This document shows, one piece after another, positions 32,665 to 41,456 of a stretch of DNA of 64,000 bases (within the stretch, counting starts at the first letter, position 1; every line of letters starts with the position of its first letter). Under the pieces are notes generated by a model that saw nothing but the letters and a program-made list of their open reading frames with translations, had not been told where the DNA came from and did no database searches. The DNA is taken from positions 62,001 through 126,000 of the forward strand of contig NZ_FXZK01000004.1 in the NCBI RefSeq assembly GCF_900184895.1, read 5' to 3'. The position numbers were made by a program, and so were the translations under genes. The stretch comes from Flavimaricola marinus. GTDB lineage: Bacteria; Pseudomonadota; Alphaproteobacteria; Rhodobacterales; Rhodobacteraceae.

Positions 32665-34258
32665 CATCGTGATCGTCGGGGCCGGGGCCAGCGGCGGCGC
32701 CGCCGCCTGGCGGCTGGCGCGGGCGGGGTTCAAGGTCACCTGCCTCGAACAGGGCGGCTGGGTCGCCCCCGACGCCACGCCCTCGCTGCGCCCCGATTGG
32801 GAAATCGCGCGGCAGACCACGCACCACCCGAACCCCAACGTCCGGGCCGCGCCGCAGGACTACCCCGTCGACGACACCGACGCCGCGATCAAGCCGTTCC
32901 TCTATAACGCCGTCGGCGGCTCCACGATCCTCTGGGGCGCGCATTTCCCGCGCTTCCGGCCCTCGGACTTCCGCACCAAGACGCTCGACGGGGTCGGCGA
33001 CGACTGGCCGATCTCCTACGAAGACCTCGCCCCCTACTACGCCGAAAACGACCGGATGATGGGCGTCTCCGGGCTGTCCGGCGATCCCGGCAACCCGCCT
33101 CGCGAGGCGCGGCAAATGCCGCCCGTCCCGCCGGGCAAGGCGGGCGTGCGAATGGCGCAGGCCTTTGACCGCTTGGGCTGGCACTGGTGGCCCGCAGACG
33201 TCGCGATCAACACCCAGCCCTACGGCGAAGGGCGCGGAGCCTGCAACAACTGCGGCCCCTGCGATCTGGGCTGCCCCCACGGTGCACGCAGCGCCACCGA
33301 CGTCAGCTATTGGCCACAAGCCATCGCAGCCGGGGTCCGACTGATCACCGGGGCGCGGGTGTTCGACGTCGAAACCGACGCGCAAGGGCGTGCCACCGGC
33401 GTCGCTTGGTATGACCACACCGGCACGGTCCAACGGACGAAAGCCGCCGTCGTGGCCCTCGCCTCCAACGGGCTCGGCACCGCGCGGCTGATGCTTTTGT
33501 CCACGTCGAAACGGTTTCCCAACGGGCTGGCCAACGACACCGACCTCGTCGGACGCAGGCTGATGCACCACCCGACCGGGATGGTGACGGGACGGTTCAC
33601 CGAAGCTATGGACGGCTGGGCCGGCCCCTTTGCCGTGTCGATCCTGTCACAAGAGTTCTACGAAACCGACCCTACCCACGACTTCGTGCGCGGCTACCAG
33701 ATGCAGCTGATCCGGTCCGACGGACCGGTCGGCACGGCGGTTGGCGGCTACCTGCCGCGGGTGCCGTGGGGGGCAGGGCACCACGCCCGGTTCCGCGAAG
33801 TCTTTGGGCACAGCGCCAGCCTGACGGTCACCACCGAAGACCTGCCGCGCCTCGAAAACCGGGTCACCCTGTCGGACCATCTGACCGACAGCAACGGCAT
33901 CCCTGCGCCCAAGATGACCTACAGCCTCGACGACAACACCAAGCGGATGATCCAGCACGGGATCAAAAGCGCCACCCGCGCTTTTGCCGAAGCGGGCGCC
34001 GCCGACATCACCGCGCAATCGCTGGTGGCCGACGCCGGGTTCCACCTGCTCGGCACCGCCTGCATGGGGGCCGATCCGGGCAGCAGCGTGACAGACAGCA
34101 ACAGCCGGGCGCATACGGTGCCAAACCTGCTGATCCTCGACGGCTCCGTCTTCACCACCGCCGCCGCGCTCAACCCCACCTCCACGATCCAGGCCCTCGC
34201 GCTCCGGGCCGCCGACGCGCTGATCCGCGACCGGGCCGAGATGCAGGTGGCGTCATGA
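32657..34258 (+). CDS. GMC-type FAD oxidoreductase with a four-Cys motif (large subunit)
   Basis: A 533-residue GMC oxidoreductase. IVIVGAGASGGAAAWRLARAG binds FAD. YNAVGGSTILWGAHFPRFR is the second FAD motif. The C-terminal GFHLLGTACMGADP and ALNPTSTIQALALRAAD hold the active-site region. Residues 196-206 read CNNCGPCDLGC (Cys196, 199, 202, 206). In the FAD-glucose dehydrogenase of Burkholderia cepacia a similarly placed cysteine group binds a 3Fe-4S cluster. Together with the following small gene this suggests a two-subunit dehydrogenase of the gluconate/sorbitol/glucose dehydrogenase kind. No signal peptide is visible. AGGAGG lies six bases before the start at 32657, which overlaps the ATPase stop by eight bases. 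Confidence 0.87.
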   Translation: MTDIVIVGAGASGGAAAWRLARAGFKVTCLEQGGWVAPDATPSLRPDWEIARQTTHHPNPNVRAAPQDYPVDDTDAAIKPFLYNAVGGSTILWGAHFPRFRPSDFRTKTLDGVGDDWPISYEDLAPYYAENDRMMGVSGLSGDPGNPPREARQMPPVPPGKAGVRMAQAFDRLGWHWWPADVAINTQPYGEGRGACNNCGPCDLGCPHGARSATDVSYWPQAIAAGVRLITGARVFDVETDAQGRATGVAWYDHTGTVQRTKAAVVALASNGLGTARLMLLSTSKRFPNGLANDTDLVGRRLMHHPTGMVTGRFTEAMDGWAGPFAVSILSQEFYETDPTHDFVRGYQMQLIRSDGPVGTAVGGYLPRVPWGAGHHARFREVFGHSASLTVTTEDLPRLENRVTLSDHLTDSNGIPAPKMTYSLDDNTKRMIQHGIKSATRAFAEAGAADITAQSLVADAGFHLLGTACMGADPGSSVTDSNSRAHTVPNLLILDGSVFTTAAALNPTSTIQALALRAADALIRDRAEMQVAS

Positions 34259-34668
34259 GTGCGATGCTCGACACGATGATCCCCGGCGATGCGGATTTCC
34301 CGGCGGCCAGCGCCATCGGCTTGCACGACGCGCTTACCACGCATGACAGGTTCGCCGCACCCTACGCGGCGATCACGGCGCTGCTGCCCGACGGTTTCGA
34401 CGCGCTCTCTGCCAAAGACAAGGAAGCCGCGCTGACCGATCTGGAACGGCAAAGCCCGGCAGAGTTCAATGCGCTGACGGTCGGGGCCTACAGCCTCTAC
34501 TACACGCATCCACAAGTCGCCGCCGTGATCGAGGCGCTCACCGGGCACACCGCCCGCCCGCCGCAACCGGCGGGGCATCCGCTGGAGCCCTTCGATCCGG
34601 CGATGGTCGCCGTGCCTGCCGCACGCGGCCCGCTTTACCGCCCAACACCGGAGGCCAAAGATGTCTGA
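34255..34668 (+). CDS. Small subunit of the GMC dehydrogenase (gluconate 2-dehydrogenase subunit 3-like)
   Basis: A 137-residue protein. It begins MSAMLDTMIPGDADFPAASAIGLHD in two short stretches and contains a helical core (LSAKDKEAALTDLERQSPAEF, YSLYYTHPQVAAVIEAL). The IPGDADFPAASxIGL start is typical of gluconate 2-dehydrogenase subunit 3-like proteins, which are chaperone/assembly subunits of GMC dehydrogenases. Those usually carry a Tat signal; this one does not, so the complex is probably cytoplasmic. The start overlaps the large-subunit stop (ATGA), and the stop overlaps the next gene by eight bases. Confidence 0.72.
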   Translation: MSAMLDTMIPGDADFPAASAIGLHDALTTHDRFAAPYAAITALLPDGFDALSAKDKEAALTDLERQSPAEFNALTVGAYSLYYTHPQVAAVIEALTGHTARPPQPAGHPLEPFDPAMVAVPAARGPLYRPTPEAKDV

Positions 34669-35419
34669 GCCCAATCGCCACAAGGGAAAATCCGTCCTCG
34701 TCACCGGCTCTGCCAGCGGGATCGGGCTGGGGATCGTCGAACGGTTCCTGGCCGAAGGAGCGCAGGTCGCGGGCTTTGATCTGCACGAGACGCAGGCCAA
34801 TGGGGTGCTGTCGATCAACGGCGACGCCACCGACGAGGCGGCGGTGCAGGCGGCGGTCGACCGGGTCGTGGCCGAACACGGCGGTCTCGACGTCATGGTC
34901 TGCAACGCGGGCGTCATAGCCGTGCAACCCGTCGTCGAGATGGAGTTTGCCGAATGGCAGCGGGTCATGGACATCAACGTCAACTCGGTCTTTCTTGGCA
35001 GCCGGGCCGCAGCCCGCGCCATGATCGCCCAAGGGCGCGGCGGCGTCATCATCAACGCCTCCTCCGGGGCTGGGCGGCGCGGTGTGCCAAACCTGTCGCA
35101 CTACTGCGCCTCCAAGGCCGCGATCCTGATGCTGACGCAATCGCTGGCCATCGAACTGGCGCCACACAAGATCCGGTCCAACTGCTACGTGCCGGGCCAT
35201 ATCGAAACGCCGTTCTGGGGCGGCATCGCCGAAGGCTTTGCCAAGGTCACGGGGCAAACGCCCGAAGCGGTGATCGAGGGCTTCCGGCAGACTGTGCCGT
35301 GGGGGCGGTTCGGCACGGCAGACGATGTGGCGGCGGCGGTGTCGTGGCTGGCGACGCCCGACGCGGAATACGTCAGCGGGCAGGCCATCGCCATGAATGG
35401 CGCGGAATTCCCGTTCTGA
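34661..35419 (+). CDS. Short-chain dehydrogenase/reductase (SDR), unit D
   Basis: A 252-residue classical SDR. SVLVTGSASGIGLGIVERFL is the cofactor motif, VCNAGVIAVQP the NAG motif, and INASSGAGRRG with HYCASKAAILMLTQ gives the catalytic Ser and Tyr-x3-Lys. FDLHE after the second strand suggests NAD preference (acidic residue binding the ribose), though this is inference. GGAGG lies ahead of the start at 34661. A redox role on an alcohol or ketone is expected alongside the two GMC enzymes. Confidence 0.92.
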   Translation: MSEPNRHKGKSVLVTGSASGIGLGIVERFLAEGAQVAGFDLHETQANGVLSINGDATDEAAVQAAVDRVVAEHGGLDVMVCNAGVIAVQPVVEMEFAEWQRVMDINVNSVFLGSRAAARAMIAQGRGGVIINASSGAGRRGVPNLSHYCASKAAILMLTQSLAIELAPHKIRSNCYVPGHIETPFWGGIAEGFAKVTGQTPEAVIEGFRQTVPWGRFGTADDVAAAVSWLATPDAEYVSGQAIAMNGAEFPF

Positions 35420-35430
35420 AGGGCAAGGGC

Positions 35431-37047
35431 ATGGATACGTTCGACTATATCATCGTGGGCGCCGGGTCCGCAGGCTGCGTGCTCGCCAACCGGCTGTCGA
35501 AAGACCCGTCCATCTCGGTCCTTCTGGTCGAGGCGGGCGGCAGCGACCGCAATCCGCTGTTCTCGATCCCGCTTCTGGCGGGGGTCGCCTATTGGCACAA
35601 GCCCACCAACTGGAATTACAAGACCACACCGCAGGCGCACATGGACGGACGCGAAATCAAATGGCCTCGCGGCAAGGTGCTCGGCGGATCGTCCACGATC
35701 AACGGCATGATGTATATGCGCGGCAACGCGGCGGACTATGATCAATGGGCGCAGTCCGGGCTGACCGGTTGGAGCTATGACGACGTCCTGCCGTATTTCC
35801 GGCGCTCCGAGAGCAACCCCGAACGTCCCGGCGATCCGTTTCACGGGCAGGACGGACCGCTGCGGGTCAAGAAATCCAAGGGCGAGAACCCGCTTTACGA
35901 GGATTTCCTCCGCGCGGGTCAGGCGAACGGCGCACGGCCCAACGATGATTTCAACGGGGCCGACCAAGAGGGGCTCGGCTTCTACGATTTCAACACCCGC
36001 GACGGTCGCCGCGAAAGCAGCGCCACCGCCTTTCTGCGCCCAGCCATGACGCGCAAGAACCTCGCCGTTCTGACCAAGACCAAGGTCCGCCGGATCGTGA
36101 TCCGGCACAAACGGGCGACGGGGTTGATGCTGCGGCGCGCCGGTCAAACCATCGAGGTCAGCGCCCGGCGAGAGGTCATCCTTTGCGGTGGCGCGATCAA
36201 TTCTCCGCAACTGCTGATGCTGTCGGGGGTCGGGCCGGGGGCCGAACTGGCCGGGCACGGCATCGAAGTGGTCCACGACGCGCCCGACGTGGGGCGCAAT
36301 CTCCAAGACCACCTCGGGGTCTACCTCACCTATGCCTGCAAGGATCCGGTGACGCTGTTTCGGCTGTTCCGGCCCGACCGGGCCGCGCTGGCCATTGCCC
36401 GCGCCTACCTCTTCGGCACCGGACCGGCGAGTGCCGTTCCGCTGGAGGCGGGCGGCTTTCTGAAGACTCGGCCCGAGCTGGAGATCCCCGATATCCACAT
36501 GACCTTCGTGCCGGGGCTCAGCCTCGAGACCACGCGCAAGGGGCAGGGGCGGCACGGCTACCTGATCAACTTCTACCAGCTGCGGCCCGAAAGCCGGGGC
36601 ACGATCACACTGGCCTCCGCCGATCCGGGGGCGGCACCGGTGATGGACCCGAACTACCTCTCCGCCGAGGCCGACATCCGCTGTATGCGAGACGGCACGC
36701 GGCTGGCGCGGCAGATCGGCGAGACCGCGCCTTTGGTGGATCGCAAGGCCAAGGACTTGTCGCCCACCCCCGCCGATCTGGAAAGCGACGCCGCGATCGA
36801 CGCATGGGTCCGGGCCGGGGCGAACACGATCTTTCACCCCGTCGGAACCTGCCGGATGGGGGCGGATCCTGGTTCTGTCGTCGATGGCGCCCTCAAGGTG
36901 CGCGGGATCGAGGGCTTGCGCGTCGTCGATGCCTCTGTGATGCCGACGATTGTCGGCGGGAATACCAGCGCACCGACGATGATGATTGCCGAGAAGGCCG
37001 CGGATATGATCCTTGGGCAGACGGCCCCGTCGCGGGCCGACGCCTGA
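35431..37047 (+). CDS. GMC-type FAD oxidoreductase, choline dehydrogenase-like
   Basis: A 538-residue GMC enzyme. DYIIVGAGSAGCVLANRLS binds FAD, KWPRGKVLGGSSTINGMMYM is the GMC signature 1, and GAINSPQLLMLSGVGP signature 2. The catalytic pair is His in IFHPVGTCRMG and Asn in VGGNTSAPTMMIAEKAAD. It oxidises a primary or secondary alcohol to the aldehyde or ketone; the close resemblance to alcohol/choline dehydrogenases does not fix the substrate. No Cys cluster and no small subunit, so it is of a different type from the 32657 enzyme. Confidence 0.92.
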   Translation: MDTFDYIIVGAGSAGCVLANRLSKDPSISVLLVEAGGSDRNPLFSIPLLAGVAYWHKPTNWNYKTTPQAHMDGREIKWPRGKVLGGSSTINGMMYMRGNAADYDQWAQSGLTGWSYDDVLPYFRRSESNPERPGDPFHGQDGPLRVKKSKGENPLYEDFLRAGQANGARPNDDFNGADQEGLGFYDFNTRDGRRESSATAFLRPAMTRKNLAVLTKTKVRRIVIRHKRATGLMLRRAGQTIEVSARREVILCGGAINSPQLLMLSGVGPGAELAGHGIEVVHDAPDVGRNLQDHLGVYLTYACKDPVTLFRLFRPDRAALAIARAYLFGTGPASAVPLEAGGFLKTRPELEIPDIHMTFVPGLSLETTRKGQGRHGYLINFYQLRPESRGTITLASADPGAAPVMDPNYLSAEADIRCMRDGTRLARQIGETAPLVDRKAKDLSPTPADLESDAAIDAWVRAGANTIFHPVGTCRMGADPGSVVDGALKVRGIEGLRVVDASVMPTIVGGNTSAPTMMIAEKAADMILGQTAPSRADA

Positions 37048-37081
37048 TGGAACGACGCGCCACGCAATGAAGGACACGCCC

Positions 37082-37855
37082 ATGACCGAGACATACGCAG
37101 ACGAAGGGCTGATGCTCGAACCGGGCAGCATCGCCCGGCTGATCCTGAACCGGCCCGACAGGCGCAATGCGATGACCGCCGCCATGTGGGCGGTGATCCC
37201 AGAGATCTGCGACCGGCTGGCGCAGGACGGCACGCGGGTGCTGATCGTCACCGGGGCGGGCGACAAGGCGTTCTGCGCCGGGGCCGACATCTCGGAATTC
37301 GAGACGGTCTACGGCACGCCGGAGGCGACGGCCGCCTACAACGGCTACGTGCGGACGGCACAGGCCCGGCTGCGCGATCTGGCCTGCCCGACCATCGCGG
37401 ATGTGCGGGGGGTCTGCTACGGCGGCGGCTGCGGTCTGGCGCTGGCCTGCGATTTCCGGGTCGCCTCGGCGGACTCAACGTTTGCGATCACACCGGCCAA
37501 ACTGGGGCTGGCCTACAGCCCGTCGGACACATGGCAATTGATCGAAAAGGTCGGGATGCCCCGGGCCAAGGACCTGCTGCTCACGGGGCGGGCGGTGACG
37601 GCCGCCGAGGCGCTCCGGATCGGGCTGATCGACCGGCTCGACGAGGACGCCACGGCACTGGCCGAGCATCTGGCCAACCTCGCCCCTTCGGCCCTCAGCG
37701 CCATCAAGGCGATCAGCAATGGACTGAGCGAGCCGTCCCTGCGGCCGGACTTGCAGGCGGTCTTCGAGGCGACCTTCGCCGGGCCGGAATTCCGCGAAGG
37801 CTACAGTGCGTTTCTCGAAAAGCGGCGACCCAACTTCAGGAAAGATCCGGAATGA
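37082..37855 (+). CDS. Crotonase (enoyl-CoA hydratase/isomerase) family protein lacking both catalytic Glu residues
   Basis: A 257-residue crotonase-fold protein. The oxyanion-hole segments AFCAGADISEF and YGGGCGLALACDFRVA are intact. In classical enoyl-CoA hydratase Glu144 and Glu164 do the acid-base chemistry; here these positions are Gly118 (GGGCG) and Pro138/Ala139 (ITPAKLGLAYSP). The protein therefore should not be a standard hydratase. Relatives of this kind act as isomerases, hydrolases, decarboxylases or ring-opening lyases on acyl-CoA. I chose the start at 37082 because GAAGGA lies seven bases upstream; an ATG at 37067 is the alternative. Its stop overlaps the next start. Confidence 0.82.
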   Translation: MTETYADEGLMLEPGSIARLILNRPDRRNAMTAAMWAVIPEICDRLAQDGTRVLIVTGAGDKAFCAGADISEFETVYGTPEATAAYNGYVRTAQARLRDLACPTIADVRGVCYGGGCGLALACDFRVASADSTFAITPAKLGLAYSPSDTWQLIEKVGMPRAKDLLLTGRAVTAAEALRIGLIDRLDEDATALAEHLANLAPSALSAIKAISNGLSEPSLRPDLQAVFEATFAGPEFREGYSAFLEKRRPNFRKDPE

Positions 37856-38433
37856 CCTCAGACTTGCTGGCACGGGCCGGTGCCGCCGCCACCGCCGAAA
37901 CCTCCCCCGAGGATGCGCTGAGGGCGCTGCTCACGCCGCTTCATGGCGAGCTCGGGCAGCGGACAGGGGCGTTCGACCTGCCCGATGGGGTCTCGCAGTT
38001 CTTCGTTGCCGGAGCGTTTCTGGTGGCACCGGATCAGGAATGGCACATGCTCACCGCCAGCCTCGGCTTTCCGGCCGAGCAAAACCGGCTGATGATCCCG
38101 ATTGACGGCGGGCATCCGGCGCGGGTGCGGGCCAGTGGCGCGCCGCTTCACCTGCCCGACACCGAGGCGGAGGCGGGCAATTTCAAGCAATACCTCAAGA
38201 CCGCCCGGATGGGCTCTGCGATCTATGCGCCAATGATCTGGCAGGGGCGGTTCCTCGGGCAGATCGTGCTGGCCGGGCGGGCGCGGGGATCGCTCAGCGC
38301 AGAGGATTTCGGGGTGATGTGCGCCGCGGCACCCCTGGCCGCCGCCGTCTACGTCGCGCAGGGGGGACCGGAGTGGCTGACCCGGATTTACCCGCCCGAG
38401 GACGGCTTCCGGGTCGATCCGCAGGGGATGTAG
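37852..38433 (+). CDS. GAF domain protein, last gene of unit D
   Basis: A 193-residue protein that appears to be a single GAF domain. It has [21 protein letters not shown], then [35 protein letters not shown] and [18 protein letters not shown], the usual GAF strand and helix order. No kinase, cyclase or DNA-binding domain is attached. It may sense a small ligand, or it may be a catalytic free-standing GAF such as methionine sulfoxide reductase C, but I see no convincing Cys set. Start at 37852 overlaps the crotonase stop by four bases. Confidence 0.72.
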   Translation: MTSDLLARAGAAATAETSPEDALRALLTPLHGELGQRTGAFDLPDGVSQFFVAGAFLVAPDQEWHMLTASLGFPAEQNRLMIPIDGGHPARVRASGAPLHLPDTEAEAGNFKQYLKTARMGSAIYAPMIWQGRFLGQIVLAGRARGSLSAEDFGVMCAAAPLAAAVYVAQGGPEWLTRIYPPEDGFRVDPQGM

Positions 38434-38511
38434 AGGCCAGCCGCCCAAGGCTTTGCGCCGTGGGGTGCGATCAGCGGATCGATCGTCGTCATATTGTCAC
38501 TTGCCAGCCAC

Positions 38512-38580
38512 GCCGCGCTTTTGTAAACGCGGCGGCGGGACACCCTTCCCCAACGAAGGGCGCTTATCTGGAAGGATAGC
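38512..38580 (+). promoter_or_regulatory. Putative structured serC leader (serC RNA motif-like)
   Basis: The 5' leader of serC contains three consecutive hairpins. GCCGCG (38512-38517) pairs with CGCGGC (38528-38533). CCCTT (38543-38547) pairs with AAGGG (38556-38560). TATC (38565-38568) pairs with GATA (38575-38578), extended by GC/GC after a bulge. The last hairpin holds the ribosome-binding sequence GGAAGGA (38570-38576) in and beside its loop. A conserved serC leader RNA has been described in Alphaproteobacteria (Rfam serC motif). The position and general layout fit, but I match from memory and cannot run a covariance search. Confidence 0.6.
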
Positions 38581-38584
38581 AGAT

Positions 38585-39739
38585 ATGACTACGACGACTC
38601 CGGGCACTCGCCCGGCCAATGCCCGTTTCTCCTCGGGCCCTTGCGCCAAACCCCCCACATGGAGCCTCGAGGCTCTCTCCGACGCCCCCTTGGGCCGGTC
38701 TCACCGTGCAGCGGTTGGCAAATCCAAACTCAAGGCCGCCATCGACCAGACCGCCGAGATCCTCGGCGTGCCGGACGGCTACCGCGTCGGCATCGTGCCG
38801 GCCTCGGACACCGGCGCCGTCGAAATGGCGATGTGGTCGATGCTGGGCGAACGCCCGGTCGAGATGGTCGCATGGGAAAGCTTCGGCCAAGGCTGGGTGA
38901 CTGACGCGGTCAAGCAGCTCAAGCTCGACGCCCGCGTGCATACGGCAGAGTATGGCGAAATCGTCGATATGACGACGCTCGATTACGACCGGGACGTGGT
39001 GTTCACATGGAACGGCACCACCTCCGGTGTGCGGATGGCGCATGGCGACATGATCCCGGCGGATCGCGCCGGGCTGACGATCTGCGACGCCACATCGGCG
39101 GCCTTCGCGCAGGACTTGCCGTGGGACAAACTCGACGTGGTCACCTTCTCCTGGCAGAAGGTCATGGGCGGCGAAGCGGCACACGGAATGCTGATCCTCA
39201 GCCCCCGCGCCGTCGAGCGGCTCGAAAGCTACACGCCCGACCGGCCGCTGCCGAAAATCTTCCGGCTGACCAAGGGCGGCAAGCTGATCGAAGGCATCTT
39301 CAAGGGCGAGACGATCAACACGCCGTCGATGCTCGCGGTCGAGGATTACCTCGTGGCGCTCGACTGGGCGAAAAGCATCGGTGGGCTGACCGCGATCAAG
39401 GCGCGGGCGGATGCCAATGCGCAAACGGTCTGGGATTTCTGCGAAACCCGCGACTGGATCGCCAATCTGGCGGTCGATCCGGCGACACGGTCGAACACCT
39501 CGGTCTGCCTGCAGTTCACCAACCCCGACATCACCGACGGGGCGGCCTTTGCCAAAGCCGTGGCCAAGCGGCTCGAAGGCGAAGGCGTGGCACTGGACAT
39601 CGGCGGCTACCGGGACGCGCCCGCAGGGCTGCGGATCTGGTGCGGGGCAACGGTCGAGCAATCCGACGTGGCGGCCATGCTGCCGTGGCTCGAATGGGCC
39701 TACCACGCCGAATTGGCCGCGCTGACCACAGCTGCCTAA
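38585..39739 (+). CDS. serC: Phosphoserine aminotransferase SerC
   Basis: A 384-residue PLP enzyme that converts 3-phosphohydroxypyruvate to phosphoserine; homologues also act in pyridoxine synthesis. [13 protein letters not shown] is the N-terminal substrate-binding motif, [13 protein letters not shown] follows, and [17 protein letters not shown] carries the PLP-binding Lys. [16 protein letters not shown] and the C-terminal [13 protein letters not shown] agree with the alphaproteobacterial long form. It starts nine bases after the leader GGAAGGA. serA follows after 93 bp, so the two form the usual serine operon. Confidence 0.96.
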   Translation: MTTTTPGTRPANARFSSGPCAKPPTWSLEALSDAPLGRSHRAAVGKSKLKAAIDQTAEILGVPDGYRVGIVPASDTGAVEMAMWSMLGERPVEMVAWESFGQGWVTDAVKQLKLDARVHTAEYGEIVDMTTLDYDRDVVFTWNGTTSGVRMAHGDMIPADRAGLTICDATSAAFAQDLPWDKLDVVTFSWQKVMGGEAAHGMLILSPRAVERLESYTPDRPLPKIFRLTKGGKLIEGIFKGETINTPSMLAVEDYLVALDWAKSIGGLTAIKARADANAQTVWDFCETRDWIANLAVDPATRSNTSVCLQFTNPDITDGAAFAKAVAKRLEGEGVALDIGGYRDAPAGLRIWCGATVEQSDVAAMLPWLEWAYHAELAALTTAA

Positions 39740-39766
39740 GGCGCGCTTCGCACATATCCCCAAGGC

Positions 39767-39794
39767 GGGCAGGCATCCGACAGGACACCTGCCC
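39767..39794 (+). other. Inverted repeat between serC and serA
   Basis: GGGCAGG (39767-39773) pairs with CCTGCCC (39788-39794) across a 14-nt loop in the 93-bp serC-serA gap. There is no T tract. It may modulate processing or relative expression of the two genes. Confidence 0.35.
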
Positions 39795-39832
39795 CCGATC
39801 CCCCACATCTTTCCTCCAACAGGATACCTGAC

Positions 39833-41425
39833 ATGCCCAAAGTTCTCATCTCCGACGCGCTCTCCGACGCCGCCGTGCAAATCTTCCGCGATCGCGGGAT
39901 CGACGTCGATTTCCAGCCCCAGCTTGGCAAGGACAAGGAGGCGCTCGCCGCCATCATCGGCAACTACGACGGTCTGGCGATCCGGTCGGCCACCAAGGCC
40001 ACCGAGAAACTGATCGCCGAGGCCACCAACCTCAAGGTCATCGGCCGCGCCGGCATCGGGGTCGACAACGTCGACATCCCGGCGGCGTCGAAGAAGGGCA
40101 TCATCGTGATGAACACGCCCTTCGGCAACTCGATCACCACCGCCGAGCACGCGATTTCGCTGATGCTCGCCGTGGCGCGGCAAATCCCCGAGGCGAACGC
40201 CTCGACCCACGCCGGTAAATGGGAAAAGTCGCGCTTCATGGGTGTCGAACTGACCGGCAAGACACTGGGCGTGATCGGGGCCGGCAACATCGGCTCCATC
40301 GTGATCGACCGGGCCCGCGGGCTGCGGATGAAGGTCGTCGCCTACGACCCCTTCCTGTCCGAAGAGCGGGCCACCGAACTGGGCGTGGAAAAGCTGGAGC
40401 TGGACGCGCTGCTCGCCCGTGCCGACTTCATCACCATGCACGTGCCACTGACCGATCAGACACGCAACATCCTGTCGCGCGAAAACATCGCCAAGCTCAA
40501 GCCCGGCGTGCGGATCATCAACTGCGCCCGTGGCGGTCTGGTCGACGAAGAGGCTTTGGCCGACGCGATCAAATCCGGCCACGTCGCCGGGGCCGCCTTT
40601 GACGTCTTCGCCGAAGAGCCCGCCACCGAAAGCCCGCTCTTCAACCTGCCCAACGTCGTCGTCACCCCGCATCTCGGGGCCGCAACGACCGAAGCGCAGG
40701 AAAACGTGGCGCTGCAAGTGGCCGAACAGATGTCGGACTACCTGCTGACCGGGGCCGTGACCAACGCGATCAACATGCCGTCGATCTCTGCCGAAGAGGC
40801 CAAGGTCATGGGGCCGTGGGTGGCGCTGGCCGGTCATCTGGGCAACTTCGTCGGGCAAATGACCGACGAGCCGATCACCGCGATCAACGTGCTCTACGAC
40901 GGGCAGGTGTCGGGGATGAACCTGCAGGCGCTGAACTGCTCGGTCATCGCCGGGATCATGCGCAAGGTGAACCCGGACGTGAACATGGTCTCCGCCCCGG
41001 TCATCGCCAAGGAGCGCGGGATCAAGATCTCGACCACCCGTCAGGATCAGTCCGGCGCCTTCGAAGGCTACATCAAGGTCACCGCCGTCACCGCCCAGAG
41101 GGAACGGTCGGTCGCCGGCACGGTCTTCTCCGACGGCAAGCCGCGGTTCATCCAGATCAAGGGCATCAACATCGATGCCGAGATCGGTCAGCACATGGTC
41201 TACACCACCAACGACGACGTGCCGGGGATCATCGGCCTGTTGGGGCAAACCATGGGCGACAACGACGTGAACATCGCGAACTTTACGCTGGGCCGGTCGG
41301 CCAAGAACGGTGAAGCCATCGCGATCCTCTACGTCGACGACGCGGTGCCGGAAAAGACGCTCGACAAGCTGCGGGCAACCGGCAAGTTCAATCAGGTCAA
41401 GGCGCTCGAATTCGACATGGCCTAG
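39833..41425 (+). CDS. serA: D-3-phosphoglycerate dehydrogenase SerA
   Basis: A 530-residue long-form SerA that starts serine synthesis by oxidising 3-phosphoglycerate with NAD. GKTLGVIGAGNIGSIVIDRA is the nucleotide-binding motif. The catalytic Arg is in RIINCARGGLVDEEAL, Glu lies in VFAEEPATESPLF, and His in VVTPHLGAATTEAQ. Residues from about 320 form the intervening domain, and the last 80 are an ACT domain (VPGIIGLLGQTMGDNDVNIANF in two parts), which in other SerA proteins binds serine for feedback control. A moderate ribosome-binding site (AGGATAC) precedes the start. It is followed by a GC hairpin. Confidence 0.96.
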   Translation: MPKVLISDALSDAAVQIFRDRGIDVDFQPQLGKDKEALAAIIGNYDGLAIRSATKATEKLIAEATNLKVIGRAGIGVDNVDIPAASKKGIIVMNTPFGNSITTAEHAISLMLAVARQIPEANASTHAGKWEKSRFMGVELTGKTLGVIGAGNIGSIVIDRARGLRMKVVAYDPFLSEERATELGVEKLELDALLARADFITMHVPLTDQTRNILSRENIAKLKPGVRIINCARGGLVDEEALADAIKSGHVAGAAFDVFAEEPATESPLFNLPNVVVTPHLGAATTEAQENVALQVAEQMSDYLLTGAVTNAINMPSISAEEAKVMGPWVALAGHLGNFVGQMTDEPITAINVLYDGQVSGMNLQALNCSVIAGIMRKVNPDVNMVSAPVIAKERGIKISTTRQDQSGAFEGYIKVTAVTAQRERSVAGTVFSDGKPRFIQIKGINIDAEIGQHMVYTTNDDVPGIIGLLGQTMGDNDVNIANFTLGRSAKNGEAIAILYVDDAVPEKTLDKLRATGKFNQVKALEFDMA

Positions 41426-41435
41426 GCCGCGCGCC

Positions 41436-41456
41436 GGGGCGGCAGGTCGCCGCCCC
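41436..41456 (+). terminator. GC hairpin downstream of serA
   Basis: GGGGCGGC (41436-41443) pairs with GCCGCCCC (41449-41456), an 8-bp stem with a 5-nt loop, 10 bp after the serA stop. No T tract follows directly. It may act with the T6 tract at 41595-41600 further downstream. Confidence 0.45.

Noticed and set aside
34255-34668. Small gene 34255-34668 considered a chance frame
   Set aside because: It overlaps both neighbours in the same tight pattern as the rest of the operon, starts with ATGA at the previous stop, and its IPGDADFPAAS start matches dehydrogenase small subunits, so I kept it.
38564-41248. Very long open frame (894 codons) antisense to serC and serA
   Set aside because: It overlaps two unmistakable genes and two non-coding gaps. 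Its His/Arg/Gly-rich translation has no domain. Such frames arise from high GC at third codon positions.
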